From positions 124,001 to 188,000 of the forward strand of contig JAIELF010000003.1 of NCBI GenBank assembly GCA_019753235.1: a stretch of 64,000 nt of DNA, written 5' to 3'. Source of the stretch: a bacterium. Lineage in GTDB: Bacteria > Planctomycetota > Planctomycetia > Kolteriales > Kolteriaceae. Of the stretch, positions 1 to 9,137 are shown piece by piece; position 1 is the first letter of the stretch; each line of letters starts with the position of its first letter. Made by a program: the position numbers and the translations under genes. The notes beneath the pieces were generated by a model. That model was not told the origin of the DNA. It saw only the letters and a program-made list of their open reading frames with translations, and ran no database searches.

Positions 1-169
1 CGACCACTGCGCGCCCAATGTCGCGCGGGACCGGTTCTGCAGTGGAATCCATCGGTTTCTGATCACGATCTTCACCCCTTGCCGAAGGCGAACCTATTGG
101 TTGCCGCGACGGTTGGCTTCCTTCGCCCATGGTGAAAATCTTGGTGTGATGATCTGGTGCGATGCTCAC
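1..169 (-). CDS. Partial ORF at left edge, possible N-terminus of gspE
   Basis: A reading frame is open from the end of the secretin-like gene to the window edge without a stop. Candidate starts are GTG at 169 and ATG at 130; neither has a strong Shine-Dalgarno. From GTG it gives 56 residues, polar and proline-rich, ending in PRDIGRAVV. It directly follows the type II secretion operon on the same strand, and the operon lacks its GspE ATPase, so this could be the disordered start of gspE. That is inference from position only; no ATPase motif lies inside the window. Confidence 0.35.
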   Translation of the reverse strand, partial: MSIAPDHHTKIFTMGEGSQPSRQPIGSPSARGEDRDQKPMDSTAEPVPRDIGRAVV

Positions 170-261
170 TTCGATCGCCGTGCCGGCATCTTGCCGGTTC
201 GGAAGCAGGTCAGGCTTCGAACCCGTCCTGCAAAGTTTGGCGTCGATACATATCTGCTCGT

Positions 262-3087
262 CTAGAACGGAAACAAACCTCCACGAGGCAAGAATCCTCC
301 TGGCCCGTTCTGCAGATTGCGAAGCGTATCCTCTATGTTTCGGTTCCGATTTCGATTTCGCCCGCCTTGCTCTCGGCGTTCGTCTTCTTCCTCCGCCCGA
401 AGGCGAGCCTTCTCTTCCCGTTCCGCTTCGAGGTCGGCCGTCGTTCGGACACCCAGTAGGTTGCCGAGAGCCTTTTCCACGGAATCAGGCGACGCGTTGC
501 GAAGTGTCACCACGCGAGCTGATCGGCCCGATTGACCTGCCGATGCATCCAACGTCTTGACTAGCTTCTCGACTTCGCGAAAGATCTCTTGCGAGGCAGA
601 AACCACCACGCTGTTCGTTTCACGGTCGACGCTAACGGTCAATCTTCCTTGAGGATTCTGTCGATTTTGGTTCTGTCGATTCGACGAAGATCCACCAAAA
701 CCAAAGCCGCCGAATCCCAACGAAGGAATGTTGACCTGCGGCTGCTGGCGATTGCGAGAATCGAAGAGTTGGATCGCAAAGACTTGCCGAACCGTCTCCG
801 CAATCTCTGAAGCATCGGCATACTTCACTGGGATGATGAAGGGCCGAGGTGTGGCGGCATTCTCGGGTCGTTCCTCCGCGTCGATCACCTCCAAAAGCTG
901 TTCGACTTTCCGCTGCTCGGCGGGCGGCCCAACAATGAGGAGGGCATTGGCTCGCGTATCAGGCAAGATCCGCGCCTTGTTAGGCTTCTCCTCATCGACA
1001 AAGAAGAACGACTGCCGACGGGGCTCGCCATAGAGAGCATTGTCAATCAAGAGGGCGGTCTCTTGAGCGTCGGCCACCTTCAAGTAATAGTAAGCGAACT
1101 GCGAGGATTGCTCGCCGCGAACCACGGTGTTGAGAAGATTCTCGACCATGTCGAGTGCTTTTAAGTCGTCCGAAAAGACCGTGATGTTGTCGGGCCCCAC
1201 CACGATCGTGACCCCGTCCTTCTTCTCTTCTTCCGCGGGTGGATCCTCCTTGGGAGCATCATCCTCTGCTGGTGCGGGGGGATCTTCGTCAAAAGCAACG
1301 GGCAATAGGTGCGAATCGATTCGCTCCCGACGCCCGGAATCCTTCGGCGCTGGGTTGGTCTCTGGGAGGGTCTGTATGTCGATCGAGTTCTCTTTCTCGG
1401 GCGGGGCTTGTTTGGGCTGGCCGAGAACTTCCACGCGAATCGGCTTGGTGGGATCAATCCGCCGCCAAAGGCGTTCGACCGAGTCCGCCAGGATCTTCGG
1501 ATCCTGACCCGCGAGCGGGATCACTCGGTAGCGTCCGGGCCCGGCGGAACCATCGTTATCGGTGGCCAAGCCTGCTTCGCCTAGCTTGATGAGAAGGCCT
1601 CGCACTTCGCGAATCTGCGATTCGGTCCCACGAACGACCAATCGATTGCGCTCGGCATCCGGCTCGACGGAAGGACCGCCTGTCGGTTTGGAAGAATCGC
1701 CTTCGTCAAAAAAGGAGAAGCGGAATCGCCCGCCCGATTCATTCTTCTTCTGCCCGAGGAGGGCCTGAATCAGCTCGGCCGTGTTGGTGGCATCAAGCGT
1801 GCGCAGAGGAATGACTTCGACCCGAAGCCCTTCCGACTTGATCTGCGACAGAACGCCTGCCAGTCGTTCGTGATCGCGCGGCGTGGCATAGATGATGAGC
1901 GCTCGGCCATCGGGATGCGCTGTCACTTTCAGATCGGCAGAGGCATCGAACACTTTTTGCAACACCTGCGATAAGCCGTCGGCGTCGCCCGCGCTGACGG
2001 GATAGACTTCGATCCTCGGCGTTTGATCTTCGACGAGGCCCTTTTCCTGTTCGACATCAAGCCGTTGCACGACTTGCGCCACCAAGGCCAGTTTGTCCGG
2101 CGTGGCGGCAACAAACAATGTGTTGGTTCGCTCGTCCACGGAGACAAATGGACCATTGGGATTTCGCGGCGGCGCTCCTGGGCCTGCTGGCTGTGGAGGG
2201 CCACCCGCGCCCGCTTGTCCCTGCATGAACTGCGCAATCATCGCCTGCATGCGGCCGCCTCGTCCCCCGTCATCACCTCGACCGCCGCCAGGAGACGCGG
2301 GCATCGCCATCGCGGGCGGAGATTTCTCCTGATCGCGCGAAGGGAGTCCCAGAAGGTCGCGAATCACTCGCTCGATATCACGAGCGCTGACATGCTTGAG
2401 TGGAAACGCCCGAAGGTCCGCTTTGCCTTGATCCCCTTCGAGGGCTTCGATCAAGCCCACGATCTGCCTGACATTCTGTGCCGTGTCGACGATGAGAAGC
2501 TGATTCGTGCTCGGCAGAGAGAGAATCTTGCCGTAGGGGCTGCTGATCGATTCGAACTCTTTCTTCGCTTCATCCGCAACGAGGCCTTTGAGCGTCAGAA
2601 GAACTTTGACGAGTTCGGTTCGCCCCTTTTTCGGAAGGTCGGCCACGTCGATACGTTGAATCAAATGGGGTGGAATCCCCTCTTTCAAATCGGCGAGCAC
2701 CAGAAAGTTATCGCGTGACAAAAGAACGTGCCCCTTCCCCATAAGCACGCTATTGATGACGTCGATCGCCTCTTGAAAGGTGTATTTGCGCTTATCGAAA
2801 TAGTTGAATGTGCCGGCCGGCTTGCTTTCGACGAGCAGCGACTTTTTGCCAATGTCGGCCAACCAACGGGCAACCTCTTCCCAAGGAGCATCGCTAAAAC
2901 TGAAGACGATATCCTTCGCGGGAGCCCCTTCCGTGGAGGCGGCCAGCGGAACAGGGGCAGCACCATTCGGAGCCGGTTCGTCATCCGCGTGAAGCGGGCG
3001 CCAAACCATGACGGAGACGATCCCGGGAATCGCCACGACGGCAACGGCCCACCAGGGGACCATTCGCTTGGCTGCCCGATTGATCAT
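262..3087 (-). CDS. Secretin N-domain repeat protein (GspD-like, no barrel)
   Basis: A 941-residue envelope protein with an N-terminal hydrophobic anchor or signal (about residues 9-28), an N0/STN-like domain (about 57-133) and a long series of secretin N-type alpha/beta domains, recognisable by repeated patterns such as TNQLLIVDTAQNVRQI, TNTLFVAATPDKLALV and ANALLIVGPPAEQRKV. A Gly/Pro/Met-rich linker (about 254-315) and an acidic linker (about 585-630) separate groups of repeats. The C-terminus is a charged Arg/Asn-rich tail ending GGLFPF. The conserved secretin barrel domain that should follow the N domains is not seen, although the protein is longer than many complete GspD proteins. A good ribosome site (AGGGGAG) precedes the ATG. 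It is the last complete gene of the type II secretion cluster. Role in secretion is inferred from family and context. Confidence 0.85.
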   Translation of the reverse strand: MINRAAKRMVPWWAVAVVAIPGIVSVMVWRPLHADDEPAPNGAAPVPLAASTEGAPAKDIVFSFSDAPWEEVARWLADIGKKSLLVESKPAGTFNYFDKRKYTFQEAIDVINSVLMGKGHVLLSRDNFLVLADLKEGIPPHLIQRIDVADLPKKGRTELVKVLLTLKGLVADEAKKEFESISSPYGKILSLPSTNQLLIVDTAQNVRQIVGLIEALEGDQGKADLRAFPLKHVSARDIERVIRDLLGLPSRDQEKSPPAMAMPASPGGGRGDDGGRGGRMQAMIAQFMQGQAGAGGPPQPAGPGAPPRNPNGPFVSVDERTNTLFVAATPDKLALVAQVVQRLDVEQEKGLVEDQTPRIEVYPVSAGDADGLSQVLQKVFDASADLKVTAHPDGRALIIYATPRDHERLAGVLSQIKSEGLRVEVIPLRTLDATNTAELIQALLGQKKNESGGRFRFSFFDEGDSSKPTGGPSVEPDAERNRLVVRGTESQIREVRGLLIKLGEAGLATDNDGSAGPGRYRVIPLAGQDPKILADSVERLWRRIDPTKPIRVEVLGQPKQAPPEKENSIDIQTLPETNPAPKDSGRRERIDSHLLPVAFDEDPPAPAEDDAPKEDPPAEEEKKDGVTIVVGPDNITVFSDDLKALDMVENLLNTVVRGEQSSQFAYYYLKVADAQETALLIDNALYGEPRRQSFFFVDEEKPNKARILPDTRANALLIVGPPAEQRKVEQLLEVIDAEERPENAATPRPFIIPVKYADASEIAETVRQVFAIQLFDSRNRQQPQVNIPSLGFGGFGFGGSSSNRQNQNRQNPQGRLTVSVDRETNSVVVSASQEIFREVEKLVKTLDASAGQSGRSARVVTLRNASPDSVEKALGNLLGVRTTADLEAEREEKARLRAEEEDERREQGGRNRNRNRNIEDTLRNLQNGPGGFLPRGGLFPF

Positions 3088-3153
3088 GACTTCGCTCCCC
3101 TGTCGAACAACGCTTGTGACGCCCCGTTCCGATTCTGGAACCTGGCGCAGCTA

Positions 3154-3178
3154 GGGCGAATCAGCAATAGAATCGCCC
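3154..3178 (-). terminator. Stem-loop between gspM/C-like and secretin-like genes
   Basis: GGGCGA and TCGCCC form a 6-bp stem around a 13-base loop in the 197-bp gap between the 941-residue secretin-like gene (starts 3087) and the upstream gene that ends at 3285. There is no T-run, so it may be an attenuator or RNA-processing site rather than a true terminator. Confidence 0.25.
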
Positions 3179-3284
3179 CTTGTCTTGAGTATCGGCACAA
3201 TCCCGTCAATCGCTCCAACCGGAATCTCTGCTTGTCAAAGCTCGCCAAAGCTACCGGATTCTCTCAAGCGAACCGAGCGATCCG

Positions 3285-4409
3285 TCACGACGGGGGCTTG
3301 GGAGATTCCGTGGAGTTTGCCAGCGGATCGACCGGAACGGGGTCTTTCTGCGCTGCTGGTGCCGCACTTTCGGCCGGTTCGCTTGGCGTTGGCGTCACGA
3401 CGGCTGGCCCAGACTCGCTTGTCTTTTCATTCTCGCTGCTCGACGCAGAATCCTCTTTCCTAATAGTCTCTTTCTTTTTCCAGCTTGCCAGATTCTTACC
3501 CAGTCCCACCGAGCCGATCCCGTCGTCAACTTGTAGTCGCACGCTGTCTGGGTCGATGCTGATCGCTTGACCACGAAAACCACCAACGTCGAGCACTTCT
3601 CCTTGCCGAATGACCTTCTTCGTTTCCTCGCCTTGTTTAACGAACCAGACAACTCCCTCTCCTTCGACGAAGAGAATCGCCCGTAAGTAGTAGGCATCTC
3701 GTTCGTCGTTGCTGGCGGCCGCCTTGTCATCCTTTTTGTTTTGTGTCGAGGCACTAGTGACCGCGGTCGGTTGAAACGGATTCTTCTCGGCAAAGACCTT
3801 GAACTCGTGCTCTTGGCGATCCGGACCGCGGACAGCCGCGTCGCCGACCGACTCAACCGTGGGGAGGGCATCCTTGATGAAAGAGTCCGGCATCGCCACC
3901 GCTTCGAGCGACAACGATAGGTCATAGGCTTCGATCTTGTTCTCTTTGAGGACCGGTTGAATGCGGAGCCGACGGATTTGATGCAGCAGCGGAGCATTCT
4001 CGAAGCTCTTCAAGAAGGAGGTGAGCTTGGCTAAATCGGTCCGCGCATCGACCGTGACGGGGAGTCGCGAGAAGACGTTGGCCCGCTCGACCGATCGTCC
4101 GGGGCGAAGAGTCGGTCGATCGATGCCCGATTCACTGAGGAGCTTGCGAATGAAATCGAGATAGAGCGTTTGGGCAACGCTCTCGTCGGCCGGTAGCGAG
4201 GTTTTTCGCCAGCCGGAAAGTTCTAACGCCCCTTTCTGAGCATCCTTAAGTTCGTTCTCTTTGTTCTGAATCTGAGACAAGAGAGCGATGATCTGTCCGT
4301 CGCGAGCGCGGAGCGGCTCGATCATCCTCCGTTGGATGAAGGAAAAGAGGAACCAGCCCCCCACAACCGTCCCCAGACCGATGGCCAGAATCCTTTCTCG
4401 CTGGTTCAC
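3285..4409 (-). CDS. PilO-PilP-like fusion, GspM/GspC-type assembly protein
   Basis: A 374-residue inner-membrane protein. A single membrane segment lies near residues 8-26, followed by a coiled stretch and a PilO/GspM-like ferredoxin-fold region (about 70-190). After a linker comes a PilP/GspC-like beta domain opened by the NPFQP motif, as in PilP and GspC proteins, and running to about residue 300. The tail is Ser/Glu/Pro-rich and disordered. The start is GTG at 4409 behind AAGGAGG, and it overlaps the previous stop in GTGA, so translation is coupled to the GspL-like gene. Known PilO/PilP proteins align the inner-membrane platform with the secretin; here both roles seem carried by one chain. 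Domain naming is by pattern, not by search. Confidence 0.7.
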   Translation of the reverse strand: MNQRERILAIGLGTVVGGWFLFSFIQRRMIEPLRARDGQIIALLSQIQNKENELKDAQKGALELSGWRKTSLPADESVAQTLYLDFIRKLLSESGIDRPTLRPGRSVERANVFSRLPVTVDARTDLAKLTSFLKSFENAPLLHQIRRLRIQPVLKENKIEAYDLSLSLEAVAMPDSFIKDALPTVESVGDAAVRGPDRQEHEFKVFAEKNPFQPTAVTSASTQNKKDDKAAASNDERDAYYLRAILFVEGEGVVWFVKQGEETKKVIRQGEVLDVGGFRGQAISIDPDSVRLQVDDGIGSVGLGKNLASWKKKETIRKEDSASSSENEKTSESGPAVVTPTPSEPAESAAPAAQKDPVPVDPLANSTESPKPPS

Positions 4410-6106
4410 AGCCCCTCCTTCTTGAGATCCTGGCGAAGTTGCTTTTGAAGGAACTTGGGTTCCTTCGCCAACGCAGCTTCACGCTCTTCGGGAGGAAGTT
4501 TTTTGAGCTCGTCGATCTTTCGCTTCCGGAGTTCGCTACCGGTACTTGCTCCCTCGGCCTTTGCTGCTTGTCGCGCCTCTTTTTTCTCTGCCTTGCTAGG
4601 CGAGCCAGCGGAAGTCGCGTTGGTTCGAGCCAGCGAGATCTCTTGGCGAACCATGTTCGGTGGCGGACGAAGGGCTTCCAGCGTCTTCGCTCGGTCGGCG
4701 GCGCGCTCGGCATACTTCGCAATCGACATGGGATCGAAACCAAGGTCCAGTCCGAACCGCCAAACGAACGGGCCGACATCCGCACCCGGATCGATCCCGC
4801 GCGGGATAATGTCGTAGCGGCCTTCCGTCTTGCCCGCGATCATTGTCTGAGCGCGAGTGACGATGCTTTGATCGCGCGAAAGCCCATCCAGTTTGATCGT
4901 TCCGGGCTGTTTGTTTTGACCGGCGTTGTACTCAAGACCCGTCAAAAAAAGATCCGAAGTATCCGGCAACTGTGCCGCGACCTCCTGCAACTCATCCAGC
5001 ACCGGATCTCCTGAATCGATCCAATCCTTGATCACTTTGTGGCGATCCGACGTCGGCTGCAACGTTTTGATCTCTTGAGTCACTTGAGCAAGCTGAGCCT
5101 GCAGCGATTGAATTTGCGAATCTCGGCGAGCGGTCTCTTTGCTGAACCAGATGTAACCCGCGGCGGCACAGACAACGGCCAACAATCCCCCAACCAGCAA
5201 CCGCACCCGACGCTGATCCGATACCGGCGCCGTCCGCTTCGGTTTCAAAAAATCGATGGGACAAGGAGAAGGGAGATCCGCCCCGCCGATCAGACTAAAA
5301 GAGGTCCCCTCTGCGTGAACAGTCGAGGCAACCTCCGTCGGCACCGAGAGGCGCTCTTCGATGGGATGCGAAAGTTCTGTCGCTTCGTCCCCAAACAGAA
5401 TGAGTTTGGTGACGTGATCATCCTTTGATTCGGCATGAAACGACGCCAGCGTTCGACGAACTTCGTTGGCCAATCGATCTGCCGAACGAGGGATGGGGCC
5501 GAGCGAGACCCAACGACAAAGCCGAAGCTTCGAGCCGGTCCAAAGAGCGATCTCGACGCCATCGTCGGAAAGATAAACAAGCCCTTCGGTCGGACGGTCG
5601 CTGGCCAGTGGCCCGATGGACAAACGAGTGGCGATCGGCCGAACGGTCACTCGCTTGATGGTCAGCCCTGCTTTGGAGAGAACCGTGCGAACGACCTCGA
5701 GGCGTGACGTCGGGATCGAGGCTGTCAACACATCCAACTCGGATTCCGTCGCGTTGATGGGTACGATCGGACCAGCCTGAAAATCAATCACCATCTCGGC
5801 ACCGGTCGGCCCGTCCGCATCGAGAGCGAAGTGAACAACCGTCGGAAGCTCGGCTTCCGGCACCACGGGGACGCGGACACTTTTAAACGTGACGACTCCC
5901 CGCCCCAAGAGGACAACCGCATCCCCCTTGCCGATCCCCGCTTCCTTCAGCCCCGCTTTTAACCATGGCGTCAGTAGCTCTTCATTCTCTGTCGACCATT
6001 CCTGAGGCACGGCCGAGGACCATTGGGCCGAGGCTTTGGCGCTGCTCCCACGATCGCGAACGTCGGCAACGCGGATTCGACTGCCGGCCAGTTCGACGAT
6101 GATCAT
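4406..6106 (-). CDS. gspL: PilM-PilN-like fusion (GspL-type) of type II secretion
   Basis: The N-terminal 290 residues resemble the cytoplasmic actin-like fold of PilM/GspL, opening with a beta strand (IIVELAGSRIRVADV). A single membrane segment lies at about 302-324, followed by a PilN-like coiled coil and ferredoxin-like periplasmic part (about 325-470), then a charged Lys/Glu-rich tail. In type IV pili these are two proteins; GspL joins them, as here. I chose ATG 6106 because AGAGGA lies seven bases upstream; a TTG two codons earlier (6112) is possible. It sits 27 bp after gspK and overlaps the next gene by four bases. Expected to link the GspE ATPase to the periplasmic assembly. Confidence 0.78.
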   Translation of the reverse strand: MIIVELAGSRIRVADVRDRGSSAKASAQWSSAVPQEWSTENEELLTPWLKAGLKEAGIGKGDAVVLLGRGVVTFKSVRVPVVPEAELPTVVHFALDADGPTGAEMVIDFQAGPIVPINATESELDVLTASIPTSRLEVVRTVLSKAGLTIKRVTVRPIATRLSIGPLASDRPTEGLVYLSDDGVEIALWTGSKLRLCRWVSLGPIPRSADRLANEVRRTLASFHAESKDDHVTKLILFGDEATELSHPIEERLSVPTEVASTVHAEGTSFSLIGGADLPSPCPIDFLKPKRTAPVSDQRRVRLLVGGLLAVVCAAAGYIWFSKETARRDSQIQSLQAQLAQVTQEIKTLQPTSDRHKVIKDWIDSGDPVLDELQEVAAQLPDTSDLFLTGLEYNAGQNKQPGTIKLDGLSRDQSIVTRAQTMIAGKTEGRYDIIPRGIDPGADVGPFVWRFGLDLGFDPMSIAKYAERAADRAKTLEALRPPPNMVRQEISLARTNATSAGSPSKAEKKEARQAAKAEGASTGSELRKRKIDELKKLPPEEREAALAKEPKFLQKQLRQDLKKEGL

Positions 6107-6133
6107 GACCAATCCTCTTTACAAATGAAATAT

Positions 6134-7651
6134 CTACGGAGCGACGGCACTGGAGGGTAGGGCCGACGTCGTTCCTCCGGCTAACATTTCGTACGGATAA
6201 GCGTTCCCAACGCTCAAAAGTTCTCGGCGATAGAGGACACGTGCGGGGGACTGGGTCGCATCGATCACCGCTTCGACCCTTGCGACAGGTCCCGGCTGCG
6301 AAAAAAAACCGACCGATTCGACACGGTAGACGCGCGATTGCGACGTGACGAGGGTTTCGATCTGGCGAAACTGACTGAGGGTAATCAGACCATCGGTCAG
6401 CAGCCAGGCGGGGCTCTTGTCACCCAGGGCGCGTCCTCTGGCGGCGCCGGCGATGGCTTCGGCGTTCTGCTCCGTGAGCGAGGGAAGTGTCCGCAAGACC
6501 GCAAATGGCGCACGCGTCACATCGATGAGCCCCCTGACTCGCTCGGGACGACTGCCGGGCGTGCTGACCGCCAGGTTCGCCAATGCGTCATCGAGGTACT
6601 GCGACGTGCCGGCCGATTTCCACGGGCTCTCGATGGTCTTCTTCCCGCCGGGTCGATTGCCAGGAGTGCCCGGAGGACCGTTGGGAGAATTCTCGTCGTT
6701 AGGGACTTCGACCTTCGCGTCGATTAACTCTGACACCGCGCGAATCTTCTTTCCCTTTTTGTTTTCCTTGTACTTGGTGACGAACTCGAACCACTCTTGG
6801 CCGAACTTTTCGACGAGCTTCTCCTTGTTCGAATTCAAGTCGCCGTTCAGATCGATCTTTTGCGATCCGTCGGGATTGAGGTTACTCGCGGCGCTGTAGA
6901 TCGTGAGATAGGGAAACCAACCGGTATCGAGTTTGCCATCTTGATTATCAGGAGGCCAAGTCCGCTCGCCATCGTTCTCGTTGGGATTCATCACACCGTC
7001 AAGGTTGGCATCCTCACCAAAGAGAAGCCAAGGAGTAACGCCGCGCACCAGCAGCAACTCGCCGAGGGTTCGCGGGGCGGCATTTCTCGGGGAGTACGGA
7101 TTCGCCAGCGAGAGATAATAGTCCGCTTCCGCGCCACTGACTCGCGGCGTATCGTCCTTGTCGATCCAATCGAGGATAGCGTCGGCGAGTTCCGGCGTCA
7201 TGTTCGGCAAACCCGAAAGGCGAAGCCTTTGGTCATCTTCCTTGCCGCTAAACAGCAGGCTTTTGCGATGAAGCGGGATCTTCGCAGACTCATTGGTCAA
7301 TCCATACCGAATGTTGGATGAATCGACTTCTCGGGGTGGACCGATCAACGAGAACATTCCCTGCATCGAACGAAATTCGGGAGCGACCAAGATACGAGAG
7401 AACAAACTCGGATTGTCTTCGAGATCGACCGCGCCAGGTTCAATGGTGTTGGCATCGCTTAAGAGAGCCTGCGCTTGTTCGACACCCGAATGCGCCAGCC
7501 AAAGTGACTGAGTCGTCTGTAAGTGTGTCATCGCGCCGCGCGCTTCTGAGCGCATCCAATGCGTGAAGCTGTACGCTCCGAGACTGAGAACGGGAATGAT
7601 GATCAAGACCAACAACAGAATCGAGCCTCGACGGCGTGCAAATCCTTTCAT
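6134..7651 (-). CDS. gspK: Minor pseudopilin GspK
   Basis: A 505-residue type II secretion pseudopilin. The N-terminus RRRGSILLLVLIII is a class III signal with Gly before the cleavage site and, as is normal for GspK, no Glu at position 5. The GspK signature ILDWIDKDD ... GAEADYY is at about 160-179. An insertion (about 212-272) holds several Asp/Asn-rich loops of EF-hand type (DANLDGVMNPNEN, DNQDGKLD, DLNGD) that likely bind calcium; GspK of Proteobacteria also binds Ca2+. The family usually has 310-330 residues, so this one is long. Stop and start overlap gspJ by four bases (ATGA), and AGAGGAT precedes the start. It probably caps the pseudopilus tip with GspI and GspJ. Confidence 0.88.
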   Translation of the reverse strand: MKGFARRRGSILLLVLIIIPVLSLGAYSFTHWMRSEARGAMTHLQTTQSLWLAHSGVEQAQALLSDANTIEPGAVDLEDNPSLFSRILVAPEFRSMQGMFSLIGPPREVDSSNIRYGLTNESAKIPLHRKSLLFSGKEDDQRLRLSGLPNMTPELADAILDWIDKDDTPRVSGAEADYYLSLANPYSPRNAAPRTLGELLLVRGVTPWLLFGEDANLDGVMNPNENDGERTWPPDNQDGKLDTGWFPYLTIYSAASNLNPDGSQKIDLNGDLNSNKEKLVEKFGQEWFEFVTKYKENKKGKKIRAVSELIDAKVEVPNDENSPNGPPGTPGNRPGGKKTIESPWKSAGTSQYLDDALANLAVSTPGSRPERVRGLIDVTRAPFAVLRTLPSLTEQNAEAIAGAARGRALGDKSPAWLLTDGLITLSQFRQIETLVTSQSRVYRVESVGFFSQPGPVARVEAVIDATQSPARVLYRRELLSVGNAYPYEMLAGGTTSALPSSAVAP

Positions 7652-8724
7652 CGGGATCCTCTCGACGAAGAGGGACCCGCGCCTGGCGGCGAAGGACCGG
7701 CCGAGGGAATGCTTGTGCTATTGGACCCGCTGGAAGTTGAACTGCTCGAAGAACTCGACGCGGAACCGGAACTGTTGGAATCCTCCGGCGGCGGGAGGTC
7801 TTGAGCGGAGACCACGATGCGGAGGTATTCGAGATCTCCTTCCGTCAGAGGAACGGCCGGACTGCCGGTCGGGGCGGGTAGATTCAACGGGGCCGATGCA
7901 CTGGAGGGCGAGTTGTTGGCCGCGATGGATAGATCGCGCGGGAGGGCGACCGTCACTTCGATCGCCTGCGGCGGTCGCTCGCTGCTCTGTGCCCATTCCG
8001 TAAGCCAGCCAGTTCCGTCGAAGTACCGAATCTGAATCCCGCGAATTTCGTGGGCCAATATCTCGGTTCGAGCACCCGTGGCGGGATTGTCGCCTGCAGT
8101 CACATCGGGGATGTAGTTGATCTCTTGTCGAACCAGGCCGATGCGATTGTCTTGCGTCTCGACACCGGGCGAACCATACCAGTATCGAACGAGCCTCAAG
8201 TCGCTGATCGGCGGCTGGCTTCCATCGGCCAGCGCCGTTGGGCGAAAATCGAGACCGGCCGGCGTACGCCGAGTGATCAACGTCACCGCATCAGGCAAGC
8301 CAAGCACTCCTCCCGCAGGGACTTCATAGGGGGATGTGGCCGACGTTACCGACGAAGACGAATTCGACGACGATGAGCTCGATGAACTGGTAGACGAACT
8401 TGCACTCGAAGAATCGCTCGATCGATCGGCCTGTTTCTGTTCGGGACTATCCTCGTCATCGCTATCGTTGTTGGGGTCGTCACTCGCGTCGCCGGCGTTG
8501 GCGGCATCCTTCGAGACCGGTTGCCAGCCCGTGAAGAGGTTGCGCATGTCTCGCTGCATCTGGCCCAAGACGCCCCGAACGATCTGACTTCTCGCTGCTT
8601 TTTGTCGGCCACTCTCGGCCTGAGCGAAGTGCATGACAATGGATTGATAGATTCCCAGCGCCAGAACCAGCGAGATGGAGACCGCCAGCAACACCTCCAG
8701 CAATGTCATCGCACGTCGGTTCAT
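7648..8724 (-). CDS. gspJ: Minor pseudopilin GspJ with poly-serine inserts
   Basis: A 358-residue pseudopilin. The prepilin signal NRRAMTLLEVLLAV has Ala before the predicted cut and the conserved Glu. GspJ-like features follow in the N-terminal helix and in the middle (RLVRYWYG, LAHEIRGIQIRYFDGTGW). Two inserts are unusual: an acidic stretch then almost pure serine (about 79-131), and a Ser/Gly/Pro-rich C-terminus (about 312-358). GspJ usually has about 200 residues, so the extra length is mostly these inserts. It overlaps gspI and gspK by four bases each, so the three are translationally coupled. Confidence 0.82.
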   Translation of the reverse strand: MNRRAMTLLEVLLAVSISLVLALGIYQSIVMHFAQAESGRQKAARSQIVRGVLGQMQRDMRNLFTGWQPVSKDAANAGDASDDPNNDSDDEDSPEQKQADRSSDSSSASSSTSSSSSSSSNSSSSVTSATSPYEVPAGGVLGLPDAVTLITRRTPAGLDFRPTALADGSQPPISDLRLVRYWYGSPGVETQDNRIGLVRQEINYIPDVTAGDNPATGARTEILAHEIRGIQIRYFDGTGWLTEWAQSSERPPQAIEVTVALPRDLSIAANNSPSSASAPLNLPAPTGSPAVPLTEGDLEYLRIVVSAQDLPPPEDSNSSGSASSSSSSSTSSGSNSTSIPSAGPSPPGAGPSSSRGSR

Positions 8725-9137
8725 GATCCGCCCGCCCCGGACGATGCCGACCGCGCCGACGAATCGTCAAAGTAGAGCCGAGTCAACTCGATCGATGCCG
8801 CATCGCCAGGAAGCTGACCCGCCTTGCGAACGAATAGTTTGACCGTGTAGAGCGAGGGGAGCGAACCGGCGGTCGCTTCGAAACCCCACTCCCAGCCGGG
8901 CGCTTCGTCGATTGGAAAAGGACCGGGCTGCGAAAGAGTGCGGATGCCCGATTCGATCTCCGCCCAGCGAGACTCCGCGAGAAGCCAAGCCTGCGCTTCG
9001 AACTCCGCCGTTTCAGAAAACTCTCCTCCCACAATCAACAAACGCGAAAGAACAGCGATGGACCCGACGAAAATCGCGAGAGCCAGGATGACTTCCAACA
9101 GCGTAAACGCCGATGGCGGAGTGGTGGTCGGCTTCAT
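8721..9137 (-). CDS. gspI: Minor pseudopilin GspI
   Basis: A 138-residue pseudopilin with the signal SAFTLLEVILALAIFVGSIAV (Ala rather than Gly before the cut, Glu at +5) and one N-terminal helix. The short globular part, with WLLAESRWAEIESG and a Trp-rich strand, fits GspI in size (about 120-130 residues) and in position between gspH and gspJ. It overlaps gspJ by four bases and gspH by four bases. In the known systems GspI nucleates the GspI-J-K tip complex. Confidence 0.8.
   Translation of the reverse strand: MKPTTTPPSAFTLLEVILALAIFVGSIAVLSRLLIVGGEFSETAEFEAQAWLLAESRWAEIESGIRTLSQPGPFPIDEAPGWEWGFEATAGSLPSLYTVKLFVRKAGQLPGDAASIELTRLYFDDSSARSASSGAGGS

Noticed and set aside
2728-3570. A 280-residue plus-strand frame across the 3.1-kb gap
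   Set aside because: It overlaps the starts and ends of two secretion genes on the other strand and has shadow composition.
8340-8420. Short tandem repeat or CRISPR-like pattern
   Set aside because: The repetition is serine codons within gspJ; unit lengths vary and no spacers exist.
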